Below are positions 35,262 through 44,029 of a DNA stretch of 64,000 nucleotides, in pieces (the first letter of the stretch is position 1; the number at the start of each line of letters is the position of its first letter). The DNA lies in the NCBI RefSeq assembly GCF_015163075.1, contig NZ_JADDXU010000009.1:310001-374000 (forward strand). The letters are read 5' to 3'. This DNA is from Streptomyces justiciae (lineage in GTDB: Bacteria; Actinomycetota; Actinomycetes; Streptomycetales; Streptomycetaceae). The position numbers and the translations under genes are program-made. The notes below the pieces were generated by a model. That model saw nothing but the letters and a program-made list of their open reading frames with translations, did not search any database and was not told where the DNA came from.

Positions 35262-35681
35262 ATGGGAAACACATTGAAGCGCCTTTCCGTCACGAGTGTC
35301 GCGGCGGTGGCCATATTTGCCACGACCACAGTGACCAATGCCAGTGCGGCGAGCGGCGGCGCCGCATGCTCTACAAACGGCGCCTCGGGGAGCATGACCT
35401 TCACCAACTGGTCAAACAACCACGTGGACATAAGCGGCTGGGTCAAGGACACCGCTGCCGACGGCCACCATGTGGCCATTCGGCTTGTCTCCACCGACGG
35501 CAGCAGCCCCGTAGAGGTCAAGTGGCCTTGGCGTCACGAATATGACGGCAATGGATCGAAACTCTCCTTTACTACCTACGCATCCGACAGCAACGGCATG
35601 CTCCGCTTTGTCGGGGTGCGTGTGGCAGTCATGGAAGGTGACACGATAGTCGACAATCGCTTCTGCACCGACTGGGCCTGA
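35262..35681 (+). CDS. Small secreted protein
   Basis: A 139-residue protein. Residues 1-30 are a signal peptide with AVAIFATTTVTNASA. The mature part has two Cys (AACST, RFCTDW), possibly a disulphide, and an aromatic, beta-rich composition (MTFTNWSNNHVDISGW). It runs opposite to the kinases that flank it on both sides. Its codon use is less GC-biased than its neighbours (many third-position A and T), suggesting later acquisition. It could be an extracellular protein of unknown role; no family is recognised. Confidence 0.78.
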   Translation: MGNTLKRLSVTSVAAVAIFATTTVTNASAASGGAACSTNGASGSMTFTNWSNNHVDISGWVKDTAADGHHVAIRLVSTDGSSPVEVKWPWRHEYDGNGSKLSFTTYASDSNGMLRFVGVRVAVMEGDTIVDNRFCTDWA

Positions 35682-35855
35682 GCACCACACAGCAAGCCAG
35701 GACGCCTTGTCAGCCTGTTCGGCGAAGTTCTCGTACCGAGTTTCGCCGAAATCGTCCGTCGAGTCGGGCGGAGTCAAGGAACGGTTACTGACTGAATCCT
35801 CCTTCTCGCCATCCCTGCAGCACAGTTTCAAACTGTTTGCACGAGTTGGAGCGGG

Positions 35856-37481
35856 TCAGGAGGGGTTGGGCTGCCAGCTTCGCAGCACGGTGGTGAACCG
35901 CTTGCTCGTGGCGCCCCAATCGCTGGCCGGCGAGGCGGTGTACAGGGCGTACTCGACACCGTCAGGCGTCATGTACGCCACGTCCAGTGCGCGGTACGGC
36001 CCGGCGAAGGACGAGTCCTTCGCCAGCTGTGTCCAGGTGTACTCCCAGCGGACACTCGGCTGGTCGCGGTAGATCTCCTGCCTCATGCTCAGCGTCGTGA
36101 AGTCCTTGAGCCGCCTTTGGTTACTCGTCTCCAACTCACGCATGTGGGGATATGAATCGGTGTAGTCCGGCGCCGTGTCGACGGCGACGCGCACGAGGGT
36201 CCTGCCGTCGTCAGGCGAGTAGTCGACCTGCGCCAGACCGTCCTTCTCCTCGATGGAGACCGTCCGGTCCCAGCCTTTGGGCAGGTACAGACTGAAGCCC
36301 AGGGGATCGTCGTACTCCACCCAACCGGCGGGAATCGCCCCCTGCGCGCCCTTCGTCGGGGAAGGGGTCGGAGTCGGCGACGGCGTCTCACTCGACGAGG
36401 AGGAGCTGCCCGAGTTCCACTGCTGCAACGCGACCGCACCACCTCCGCCGACGATCGCCGCGAGCGCCACGACCAGGGCGAACGTACGCAGCCGGTGACG
36501 CTTGCGCGGGACGGGTGCGGCCGGGACTCGGTTCGTCACCGGCGGATACGGCGTGGCGGCGGCCGTCGGCACGGCACGAGTTCCGGTACCGGCGGTGCCC
36601 ATCTCCGACGCGTACCGCACGGGCCCCGTCGGCACATACGCCTGCGCCGCACTCGCCCGCCGCCCCTCCGCCACCTCGGCGAGCATCTGCTCGGCCTCGG
36701 CGGCGCTGGGCCGTTCGGCCGGTTCCTTGCGGAGCAGGGCGGCGAGGACGGGCCCCAGCGCACCCGCGTGCGCCGGTTCGGCCGGTTCCTCCTCGACGAC
36801 CGCCTGCATGGTGCCGAGCGGGGAGGTGCGGCGGAAGGGAGACCTGCCCTCGACCGCCGTGTACAGCGTCGCCCCCAGCGCCCACAGGTCGGACGCCGGG
36901 CCCGGGTCGTGGCCGCGGACCCGCTCCGGGGCGAGGTAGTCCACGGAACCGACGACCTCGCCGGTGCGGGTGATCGTCGTATCGCCCTCGATCTGGGCGA
37001 TGCCGAAGTCGGTGAGCAGCACCCGCCGGTCGTGGGAGAGCAGGACGTTGCCCGGCTTCACGTCGCGGTGCAGGACCCCGGCGTCGTGCGCGGCGCGCAG
37101 CGCGCGCAGCACCCACAGGCCGATGCGGGCGGCCTCAGCGGGCTCGATGCGCCCGTCCTGCTTGACCGCGTCCGCCAGCGAACGGCCCTCGACCAGCTCC
37201 ATCACGATCCACGGACGGGCGTCGTGATCGAGGACGTCATGCACGGTGACGACGGCCGAGTGGTTGATCCGGGCCGCCGCACGGGCCTCGGCGCGCGTGC
37301 GGTGGAGCAGCCGCTCCTGGTCGCTCTCGGAGACATACAGGGCAGCGGTCAGCTCTTTGATGGCGACAGCCCGGTGCAGCACTTCGTCATGGGCCCGCCA
37401 CACGCGGCCCATGCCGCCGCTGCCGATGGTGTCGGCAAGCCGGTAGCGGCCCGCGATGAGCAGGCCCTGCATCTGATTCAC
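35856..37481 (-). CDS. Transmembrane Ser/Thr protein kinase
   Basis: A 541-residue kinase starting VNQMQGLLIAGRYRLADTIG. The glycine loop GSGGMG is at 20-25, with Lys42, HRD 138-140, DFG 158-160 and APERVRG, so it should be active. One helix lies near 330-350. The extracellular part (LGFSLYLPKGWDRTVSIEEKDG, VRWEYTWTQL, LRSWQPNPS) has the same pattern as the other cluster members. The GTG at 37481 follows GCGGGG; an ATG at 37472 is an alternative, and a longer frame to 37598 is unlikely. Confidence 0.9.
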   Translation of the reverse strand: MNQMQGLLIAGRYRLADTIGSGGMGRVWRAHDEVLHRAVAIKELTAALYVSESDQERLLHRTRAEARAAARINHSAVVTVHDVLDHDARPWIVMELVEGRSLADAVKQDGRIEPAEAARIGLWVLRALRAAHDAGVLHRDVKPGNVLLSHDRRVLLTDFGIAQIEGDTTITRTGEVVGSVDYLAPERVRGHDPGPASDLWALGATLYTAVEGRSPFRRTSPLGTMQAVVEEEPAEPAHAGALGPVLAALLRKEPAERPSAAEAEQMLAEVAEGRRASAAQAYVPTGPVRYASEMGTAGTGTRAVPTAAATPYPPVTNRVPAAPVPRKRHRLRTFALVVALAAIVGGGGAVALQQWNSGSSSSSSETPSPTPTPSPTKGAQGAIPAGWVEYDDPLGFSLYLPKGWDRTVSIEEKDGLAQVDYSPDDGRTLVRVAVDTAPDYTDSYPHMRELETSNQRRLKDFTTLSMRQEIYRDQPSVRWEYTWTQLAKDSSFAGPYRALDVAYMTPDGVEYALYTASPASDWGATSKRFTTVLRSWQPNPS

Positions 37482-37614
37482 GTTGCCCCGCAATGGTCTT
37501 GACAGGGTCAGCGTAAGGACCGGCCCGTACGCAGGGAACCACGGGGGTACCAAGGAGACGGCACTGTGACAGTTGTCGCTTTCACCAGCCGGAAGCAACC
37601 GTCACCGAACGCGC

Positions 37615-40350
37615 TCAGCCAGTCACCTGGTACGTCGCCGACGCCTGCTCGAACAGCCGTGTGACCTCGTCCCGCTCCGCCTCCGGACCGCGCACCTGCA
37701 CCACGTGGTACTTCCCGCCGACGAGGATCGCGAGATTCCGCACGAACAGCTCGCGCCCCGCGCTGTCGGTCCAGGTGAACTGCCCCTCGGCCATGGTCCG
37801 CCCGCCCACCGAGATCGTCTTCAGCCCGGAGGCGCTGGCCCAGCTGGAGTCGCGGTACGGCTGTAGCTCGGGCTCGTCCTCCCGCTGGTACGCCATGGGG
37901 TCCTCGCCGTACTCGTCCGCGCTGTCCCGTCCGGGTACGAGGATCAGGTCGAAGTCTCCGTGCGAGTACACCACCTGACCGCGGCCGTTCTCCGGCGTGC
38001 GGTCCCAGCCGTCGGCCACGGCGACGCGGAAGCCGGCGGCGTCCGAGCGCAGGGTGAAGCCGTCGGCGACGTCGGGATCATTGGACTGCGGTTCGGCCGA
38101 GCCACTGCTGCCGTCCGCCTTGGGCGTGGTCTGCTCGGGCCGTGGCTCACTGCTGGCGGTCTGCTTCGGCGCCTCGCTCACCTCACCCGCGGCACCGGTC
38201 CGGTCGGTCGAGCCCGTCCCGCCCGCGCCGTCCGTCGAGTCGGCCTTCGGCATGAACAGCATGGCGTACGCGATCGCCCCCGCCATCAGCAGCAGCACGA
38301 GCAGCAGCAGCGTGCGGCCGAGCCTGCGCGGGGAATGTTCCTCGTGCCGGTCGGCCTTGGCCCGTTTGTGCCGTCCGTGCGCGCTGGTCGCGGGCAGTCC
38401 GGCGCGCCGCCTGCGCACCAGCTCGCCCCGCCGTCGCACGATGGGCAGCCGGTTGCCCTCGACGGGCGGCGCGGCGACGACGTACGCCCCCGCCTCCGGT
38501 TCCGGCGCGGACCGCACGAGCGAGCGCAGCCAGCCCCGCAGCTCCTCGAAGTCCAGCCGTTCGGTGGGGTCCTGGCGCAGCAGCGACTCCACGACCGGCC
38601 GCAGCGGCCCGCACTCCTCGGCGAAGGCCGGCGGCTCGGCGCACACCATCTGCACCAGCTCCGCGGTCGACTCCTCCGGGTACGGCGCATGCCCCTGCAC
38701 GGCCCGGAACAGCAGCGCGCCGAGCGCCCACAGGTCGGTCGCGGGGCCGATCGGCGCGGCCAGCTGCCAGTTCTCGTGCACCGGCCCGGCCTGCTCGGGC
38801 GCCCACCGCTCGGTCACCGGCCCGACGACGGCCATCCTTGCCTGCCGCGCCCGCTCGGCGGCGAGCGCGGTGGCGGGGCCGCGGGGCGCGGGCGCGGCGG
38901 CGGCCAGCTCGTCCCAACGGCTGGGGGCAGGCGCCGGGTTGGGCACGGACGGCACGGTCCCGGCCGGGGGCAGTGCGGCCGTACGGCCTTCTGACCCGCC
39001 CGGCAACGCCCTGCCGCCGGCTCCACCGGGAGCGGCCCCTGGCCAGGAGTCGGTCCGGACGCCGTAGGGGTCGGCGATCTGTCCCGGAGGGGTGGAACCA
39101 GTCCTGCGGTGCTCGTCCCGACCGGGCGCTACGGTGCCGCCCAGGGGCCCGGCGGCGGGCACGGCCCACCCCGCCTCACCGGGGTGCGGTGAACCGGGCG
39201 CGACCTGGGCGCCGCTGCCGGGGCCGTACGGCGATGTCGGCCGGCCGTTGCCGTCGCCACCGGTCGCGGGGCCCTCCCCCGACGCCGGACGGGCTCCCGG
39301 CAGGGCGGCGTGGCCGTTCTGCTGGGCCTCCTGGACGCGGGCGGCGGCCCGGGCGCCCGCGCGATACGCGGCGATCGCCCCGGCCCGCGCGGCCCGGACA
39401 TCCCCGCCGGTCGTCTCCACGGCCCTGCGCGCGACCGCACCCGACCCACCGGCACCGTTCGCAGTGTCACCGCCCAGCCCCGGCAGCCCACCGGCCTCCC
39501 GAGCCTCGATGGCGGCCCGCCGCGCGGCCTCGGGGTCCATGGAACTCGCGGGTCCGGCGGGCCCGGAGACGCCACCGACACCAGGACCTCCGCTGACGGT
39601 GCCTGGCCCGCTGAAAGTCCCCGGCACACCAGACGCACCCTGCGCCCCAGGCCCCCGCCCGCCGCCAGGCCCTGGCGCACCTCCCGCACCCCCGACCCCG
39701 CCGCCCCCGTCACTCTCCGGAGCCGGCACCGGGTCGTACCCGCACAGCGCCTCCTCCGCCGCGCCGACCGCCAAGCCGGTCAGCATCACGCGGCCGTCGT
39801 CGCAGACGAGCACCGTGCGGGCGGTGATGTTCCGGTGCACCCAGCCATGCGCGTGCAGCACCCGCAGGGCCATCAGCACGTCGGAGGCGACCTCGGCCGC
39901 CCGGTACGGCGTCAGCGGCTTCTCCGCGAGCAGCGCCGCGAGCGGCCGCGCGGCCACCAACTCGCTCACTATCCACAGCGACCCGCCCTCGGCGAACACG
40001 TCGAAGACCTGGTCGAGCCGCGGATGGTCGGGTATCTGCGCGGCGGCCTGCGCGGCCTCGACCGCGCGCCGCACGGCCGGATCGGTGGGCCGGCGGGTGC
40101 TGGTCCGCGCCGCGGCACCGCCCCGTCGAACTCCCCGGTCCCGCGGGTCCCTTGCCGTGAAACCGTCGGGCAGCCCCTCGGCGTCGAGCACCTCCGCCTC
40201 GACGACCTCGGGCAACGGCACCTGCCTGACCAGGACTTCCTGTCCGCTGTAGGTGTCGAAGGCCCGGGTCTCGGTGAGTTCGTACTCGTCGGAGGGGGGC
40301 AGCGGCAGGCGGTAGCGGTCGGCGAGTACCCGTCCCGCATAGTCGTCCAC
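37615..40350 (-). CDS. Transmembrane pseudokinase
   Basis: A 911-residue kinase-fold protein lacking key catalytic residues. There is no glycine loop, the beta-3 Lys is Arg42 (VLVRQV), HRD is HRN (172-174, VHRNITARTV) and the DFG position reads TGL (191-193). A Gly/Pro/Ala-rich insert of ~300 residues splits the kinase fold; the C-lobe (PATDLWALGALLFRAVQGHAP-type sequence) resumes near 560. One helix lies near 690-715, and the extracellular domain resembles that of the neighbours (GFRVAVADGWDRTPENGRG). The GTG at 40350 has GGGGGAGG five bases upstream. It probably scaffolds or regulates rather than phosphorylates. Confidence 0.85.
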   Translation of the reverse strand: MDDYAGRVLADRYRLPLPPSDEYELTETRAFDTYSGQEVLVRQVPLPEVVEAEVLDAEGLPDGFTARDPRDRGVRRGGAAARTSTRRPTDPAVRRAVEAAQAAAQIPDHPRLDQVFDVFAEGGSLWIVSELVAARPLAALLAEKPLTPYRAAEVASDVLMALRVLHAHGWVHRNITARTVLVCDDGRVMLTGLAVGAAEEALCGYDPVPAPESDGGGGVGGAGGAPGPGGGRGPGAQGASGVPGTFSGPGTVSGGPGVGGVSGPAGPASSMDPEAARRAAIEAREAGGLPGLGGDTANGAGGSGAVARRAVETTGGDVRAARAGAIAAYRAGARAAARVQEAQQNGHAALPGARPASGEGPATGGDGNGRPTSPYGPGSGAQVAPGSPHPGEAGWAVPAAGPLGGTVAPGRDEHRRTGSTPPGQIADPYGVRTDSWPGAAPGGAGGRALPGGSEGRTAALPPAGTVPSVPNPAPAPSRWDELAAAAPAPRGPATALAAERARQARMAVVGPVTERWAPEQAGPVHENWQLAAPIGPATDLWALGALLFRAVQGHAPYPEESTAELVQMVCAEPPAFAEECGPLRPVVESLLRQDPTERLDFEELRGWLRSLVRSAPEPEAGAYVVAAPPVEGNRLPIVRRRGELVRRRRAGLPATSAHGRHKRAKADRHEEHSPRRLGRTLLLLVLLLMAGAIAYAMLFMPKADSTDGAGGTGSTDRTGAAGEVSEAPKQTASSEPRPEQTTPKADGSSGSAEPQSNDPDVADGFTLRSDAAGFRVAVADGWDRTPENGRGQVVYSHGDFDLILVPGRDSADEYGEDPMAYQREDEPELQPYRDSSWASASGLKTISVGGRTMAEGQFTWTDSAGRELFVRNLAILVGGKYHVVQVRGPEAERDEVTRLFEQASATYQVTG

Positions 40351-40525
40351 GTTGCCTCCCCCGGCAGCCCGGTCGGTCAATTCCGTTCGCCCCGCGTGCC
40401 GTTCCGCACCCATACCTGGATGCGTACGGTCCGCAAGCACTCACGATACGTGCCGGAGGCAACCCGCAAAGAGGGGATGCCAGATCTCATGTCCGAAACC
40501 CGGGACCGGTCACCGCACGGTCACT

Positions 40526-42559
40526 TCACGATTTCGGTACGAACGTCTTCGCGAGCGTCTGCCAGGTGTCCTTGCGCAGCTCGCTGCCCCAATTGGCGGC
40601 TTTCGCCGTGTACATCAGCGCATATCCGAGATGGTCGTTGACGACGAAACCCCGGTCGATGGTCCGGTACTTCGTGCCGCCCTCGCTGTAGGTGAACTCC
40701 CAGTCGGCAGCGAGCCAGCCGCGGTAGTCCACCTTCGCTATTCGGATCCGGTCGTACTGGGAGCGCGCCATGTACTGCTCCTGGCTCCGCCAGTCCGCCA
40801 CCGGGTCGTCCTTCGGCGTCGACGTCCAGGCGACCAGCAGCTTCTGCCCGTCGGGGCCGGTGAACCGGTCCCCCGCCGAACCCGAGGACTGGAACTTCCA
40901 CCCCTTGGGCAGCCCGATCGAGTACCCCTGACCGCCCTTGTACGTCTTCACCGCGGTGCCGGCGTCGCCGGCGGAACCGCCCGCGTCGCTGCCGCCGGTC
41001 GCGGTGGGACTGTTGCTCGGCGTGCTCCCGGACGTGGCCCCGGCCTCCGCCGACTGGCTCGCCTGACCGTCCGTCCGGTCGCCGCCGGCACCCTTGTCCT
41101 CCTTGGTGGAGGCACTCGCGCTCGCACTGGCCGAGGCCTTGGCACCGCCGCCGCCGCTCGCGGAGTTGTCGGACGAGTCGTCGCCCCCGCCGAGCGTGAG
41201 CGCCAGCACGACCGCGACCACGGCGAGCACCACGACCACCGCGATGATCACCAACGTCCGCCGCGGCACCACATCGGTGAGCGGCGCCCTCGGCACCGGC
41301 CGCGGCGGCAGATCCGGCGGCGCCATCACAGGCCACCCCGAACTCCGCCCACCGCCGGCCGAGTTGCCCGCCGCCCCGGAACCACTCACACCGACCGAAC
41401 CGGACCCCGCAGCAACACCCGAACCAGAGCCGACGGCGCCAGCACCCGAGCCCGAAGCCACCCCACCAGCGACACCGGAAGCCCCGGAAGCCGTCTCGCC
41501 CCCCGAACCACCCTTACCCGCCCCGGACTTGGCCCGAGAAGCCGTCGCCGTACCGGCCGCCCCCGCCGCCACCGCGGCCTTCCGCACCGAACGCAGCGCC
41601 CCCCGCAGCCGCTCCCCGCCCTCACCGGCACCCCGGTCGGGCTGCGGAGGCAGCGGTACGACCTTCGTCGCGTCCGGCGCCGGCGCGGGCTCGTCCGGCT
41701 TCGGCTCGGGCGCGTGGATCACCGCGTTGAGCATCACGCGGGCACCCGCGTCGTCGAGCCGCTTCTCGGGGTCCTTGGTGAGCAGCCCGTAGATGACGTC
41801 CTTCAGCGGACCCGCGTTCTTCGGCTCCTCCAGCGGCTCGGTCATCACCGCGGTGAGCGTCGCGATCGCGGACCCCTTGTCGTACGGCGGCACACCCTCC
41901 ACCGACGCGTACAGCAGTCCGCCCAGCGACCACAGGTCGGCCGCGGGCCCCGGCTTGTGCCCACGGGCACGCTCCGGGGAGATGTAGGAGGGCGCGCCGA
42001 CGAGCATGCCGGTCGAGGTGATGGACGGGTCGCCCTCGACCTGCGCGATGCCGAAGTCGGTGAGCACGACCCGGCCGTCCTCGGAGATCAGCACGTTGGA
42101 CGGCTTCACGTCCCGGTGCAGGATTCCCTCGCGGTGCGCCGAACGCAGCACGTCGAGCACCGCGAGCCCGACCTCCGCCGCCCGCTTCGGCTCCAGCAGC
42201 CCGTCCTCACGGATGACCTCGGCGAGCGACTTGCCCTCGACGAGCTCCATCACGATCCACGGCCGGTCGTCCTCGTCGACCACGTCGAAGACCGTCACCG
42301 CGCTGTTGTTGCGGATCCGCGCGATCGCCTTGGCCTCCCGCAGCGTGCGCGTGATCAGCCGGCGCTTCTCCTCCTCGTCGATGTTGGAGGGGAACCGCAG
42401 TTCCTTCACGGCGACGATCCGGCCCAGGGTCTCGTCCTCGGCCCGCCACACCGTGCCCATGCCGCCGCGGCCGAGCACTGCTCCCAGCCGGTACCGCCCG
42501 GCGAGGAGACGTTCGCTCTTGTCCTGACGGGATGCCCCCGCCCGCTCCGCCTCCGACAT
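40526..42559 (-). CDS. Transmembrane Ser/Thr protein kinase
   Basis: A 677-residue kinase, first of the cluster in transcription order. The glycine loop GRGGMG is at 30-35, with Lys52, HRD 148-150, DFG 168-170 and SPERARG. A ~150-residue Gly/Ala/Pro-rich linker leads to a helix near 430-455 (LVIIAVVVVLAVVAVVLALTL). The extracellular domain starts after a Ser/Ala-rich stretch and contains GYSIGLPKGWKFQSSG and DWEFTYSEGGTKYR, matching its neighbours. The ATG at 42559 has GAGGGG upstream. Predicted active; ligands unknown. Confidence 0.93.
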   Translation of the reverse strand: MSEAERAGASRQDKSERLLAGRYRLGAVLGRGGMGTVWRAEDETLGRIVAVKELRFPSNIDEEEKRRLITRTLREAKAIARIRNNSAVTVFDVVDEDDRPWIVMELVEGKSLAEVIREDGLLEPKRAAEVGLAVLDVLRSAHREGILHRDVKPSNVLISEDGRVVLTDFGIAQVEGDPSITSTGMLVGAPSYISPERARGHKPGPAADLWSLGGLLYASVEGVPPYDKGSAIATLTAVMTEPLEEPKNAGPLKDVIYGLLTKDPEKRLDDAGARVMLNAVIHAPEPKPDEPAPAPDATKVVPLPPQPDRGAGEGGERLRGALRSVRKAAVAAGAAGTATASRAKSGAGKGGSGGETASGASGVAGGVASGSGAGAVGSGSGVAAGSGSVGVSGSGAAGNSAGGGRSSGWPVMAPPDLPPRPVPRAPLTDVVPRRTLVIIAVVVVLAVVAVVLALTLGGGDDSSDNSASGGGGAKASASASASASTKEDKGAGGDRTDGQASQSAEAGATSGSTPSNSPTATGGSDAGGSAGDAGTAVKTYKGGQGYSIGLPKGWKFQSSGSAGDRFTGPDGQKLLVAWTSTPKDDPVADWRSQEQYMARSQYDRIRIAKVDYRGWLAADWEFTYSEGGTKYRTIDRGFVVNDHLGYALMYTAKAANWGSELRKDTWQTLAKTFVPKS

Positions 42560-42844
42560 GCGTCCCCTCATACAACCCGCCCTGACAGAGCCTCCATTGT
42601 CCCTCACCCGACAAGTGCCCAACGCCCAGGGTGCCCCTGACGACAAGCCGACCATCAGGGCGACCGACCCCTCACAGCGCGTGGCGGTCACGCGCCCCAA
42701 AGGCACCCCAAAGACACCTCAAAGACACGCCGACCCCCACCCCGCGCCCACACTTCCGGCACCACCCGACGGCGAGTTTCAGCCACCATGCATGATGGGC
42801 CGCGCCACAGGAGGAGCCCACCACGCCGAACAGGAGGACCCGCC

Positions 42845-43888
42845 GTGCCGCCGTTTCGGACACTACTGGCCGTACCTGTGTCCTTGGCGCTCCTCGCACT
42901 GGCCCCGGCCGCCTCCTCCGCCCCCGCCACACCGCCGACGGACGCGGTCCTCCCTCTGCTGCTCACCACGGGCGAAGCACCGGCCGCCGCTCTGCTGGCC
43001 CACGAGGAGACGGAGACGCACTACGCCGAGGCCGGGTCCGGAATCGCCCGCGCCGACCACTTCCGCGCCGGCAGCATCACGAAGTCCTTCATCGCGACCG
43101 TGATCCTCCAACTGGCCGCGGAACACCGGCTGTCCCTGTCCGACACCGTCGACCAGCACCTGCCGGGCCTGGTGCGCGGCGCCGGCAACGACGGCCGCAC
43201 GCTGACCCTGCGCGCTCTGCTCACCCACACCAGCGGCCTCTACGACTTCACCGCCGACACCGGTGGCCTGGTCCCCCTCTCCCCTCTTCAGGCCGTACGC
43301 CTCGCCGTCACCCACCCTCCGGCCGACCGAGGCCGGTACCTCTACTCGAACACCAACTACGTCGTCCTCGGCATGGTGATCAAGCAGGTCACCGGCCGCT
43401 CCTACGCCGTCGAGGCCGAGCGTCGCATCCTCACTCCGCTGCGCCTGACCGGCACCTCCTTCCCTGGTTCCCGTGCTTCTCTCCCCTCCCCGCACGGCCG
43501 CGCCCACGCGACCGACGGCACCGATGTCACCGAGCTCGACCCGCGGGTGGCCGGGGCCGCGGGCGAGCTGGTGACCACGCTCGCCGACCTGGACCGCTTC
43601 TACGGCGCGCTCCTGGGCGGTCGGCTGCTGCCCCCGCGCTGGCTGCGCGAGATGCTCGACACCCGCGCCGCACACGGCCTGTACGGCATGGGGCTGTTTC
43701 CGGTGAAGCTGCCGTGCGGCACGACGGTGTGGGGGCACAACGGCCGTATCACCGGCAGCTACGTGCGCACCGCGGCCACCGTCGACGGACGTCGCGTCCT
43801 CACCTTCCGCGTGAACACGACCGCGATCGCAGACCCCGACCTCGAACCGGCCCTGCTCGCCGCCGAGTTCTGCCCCCGCACCTCGTAG
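42845..43888 (+). CDS. Secreted serine hydrolase, class C beta-lactamase/DD-peptidase fold
   Basis: A 347-residue protein. Residues 1-27 are a signal peptide (AVPVSLALLALAPAASSA). The active-site motifs are S77-I-T-K80, YSN in GRYLYSNTNYVV, and HNG in VWGHNGRITGSY, all expected for this family. Members are D,D-carboxypeptidases, esterases or beta-lactamases; which one cannot be told. The GTG at 42845 has AGGAGG seven bases upstream, so a longer frame from 42788 is discarded. It diverges from the kinase cluster. Confidence 0.88.
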   Translation: MPPFRTLLAVPVSLALLALAPAASSAPATPPTDAVLPLLLTTGEAPAAALLAHEETETHYAEAGSGIARADHFRAGSITKSFIATVILQLAAEHRLSLSDTVDQHLPGLVRGAGNDGRTLTLRALLTHTSGLYDFTADTGGLVPLSPLQAVRLAVTHPPADRGRYLYSNTNYVVLGMVIKQVTGRSYAVEAERRILTPLRLTGTSFPGSRASLPSPHGRAHATDGTDVTELDPRVAGAAGELVTTLADLDRFYGALLGGRLLPPRWLREMLDTRAAHGLYGMGLFPVKLPCGTTVWGHNGRITGSYVRTAATVDGRRVLTFRVNTTAIADPDLEPALLAAEFCPRTS

Positions 43889-43997
43889 AACGCCCGGGTT
43901 CCGAACGAAGATCCCGACTCACGACACCCGTTCGAGTGACGTTCACCGGAGCGGACCGACCGCACGCACCACAGCCGCAGGCACACCACCCACACCA

Positions 43998-44027
43998 CAG
44001 CCGCAGCCGCAGCCGCAGCCGCAGCCG
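43998..44027. repeat. Five tandem copies of CAGCCG
   Basis: A pure hexanucleotide repeat in the 141-base gap between the converging serine hydrolase and glpD genes. It may vary in length between strains. It does not code. Confidence 0.85.
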
Positions 44028-44029
44028 CA

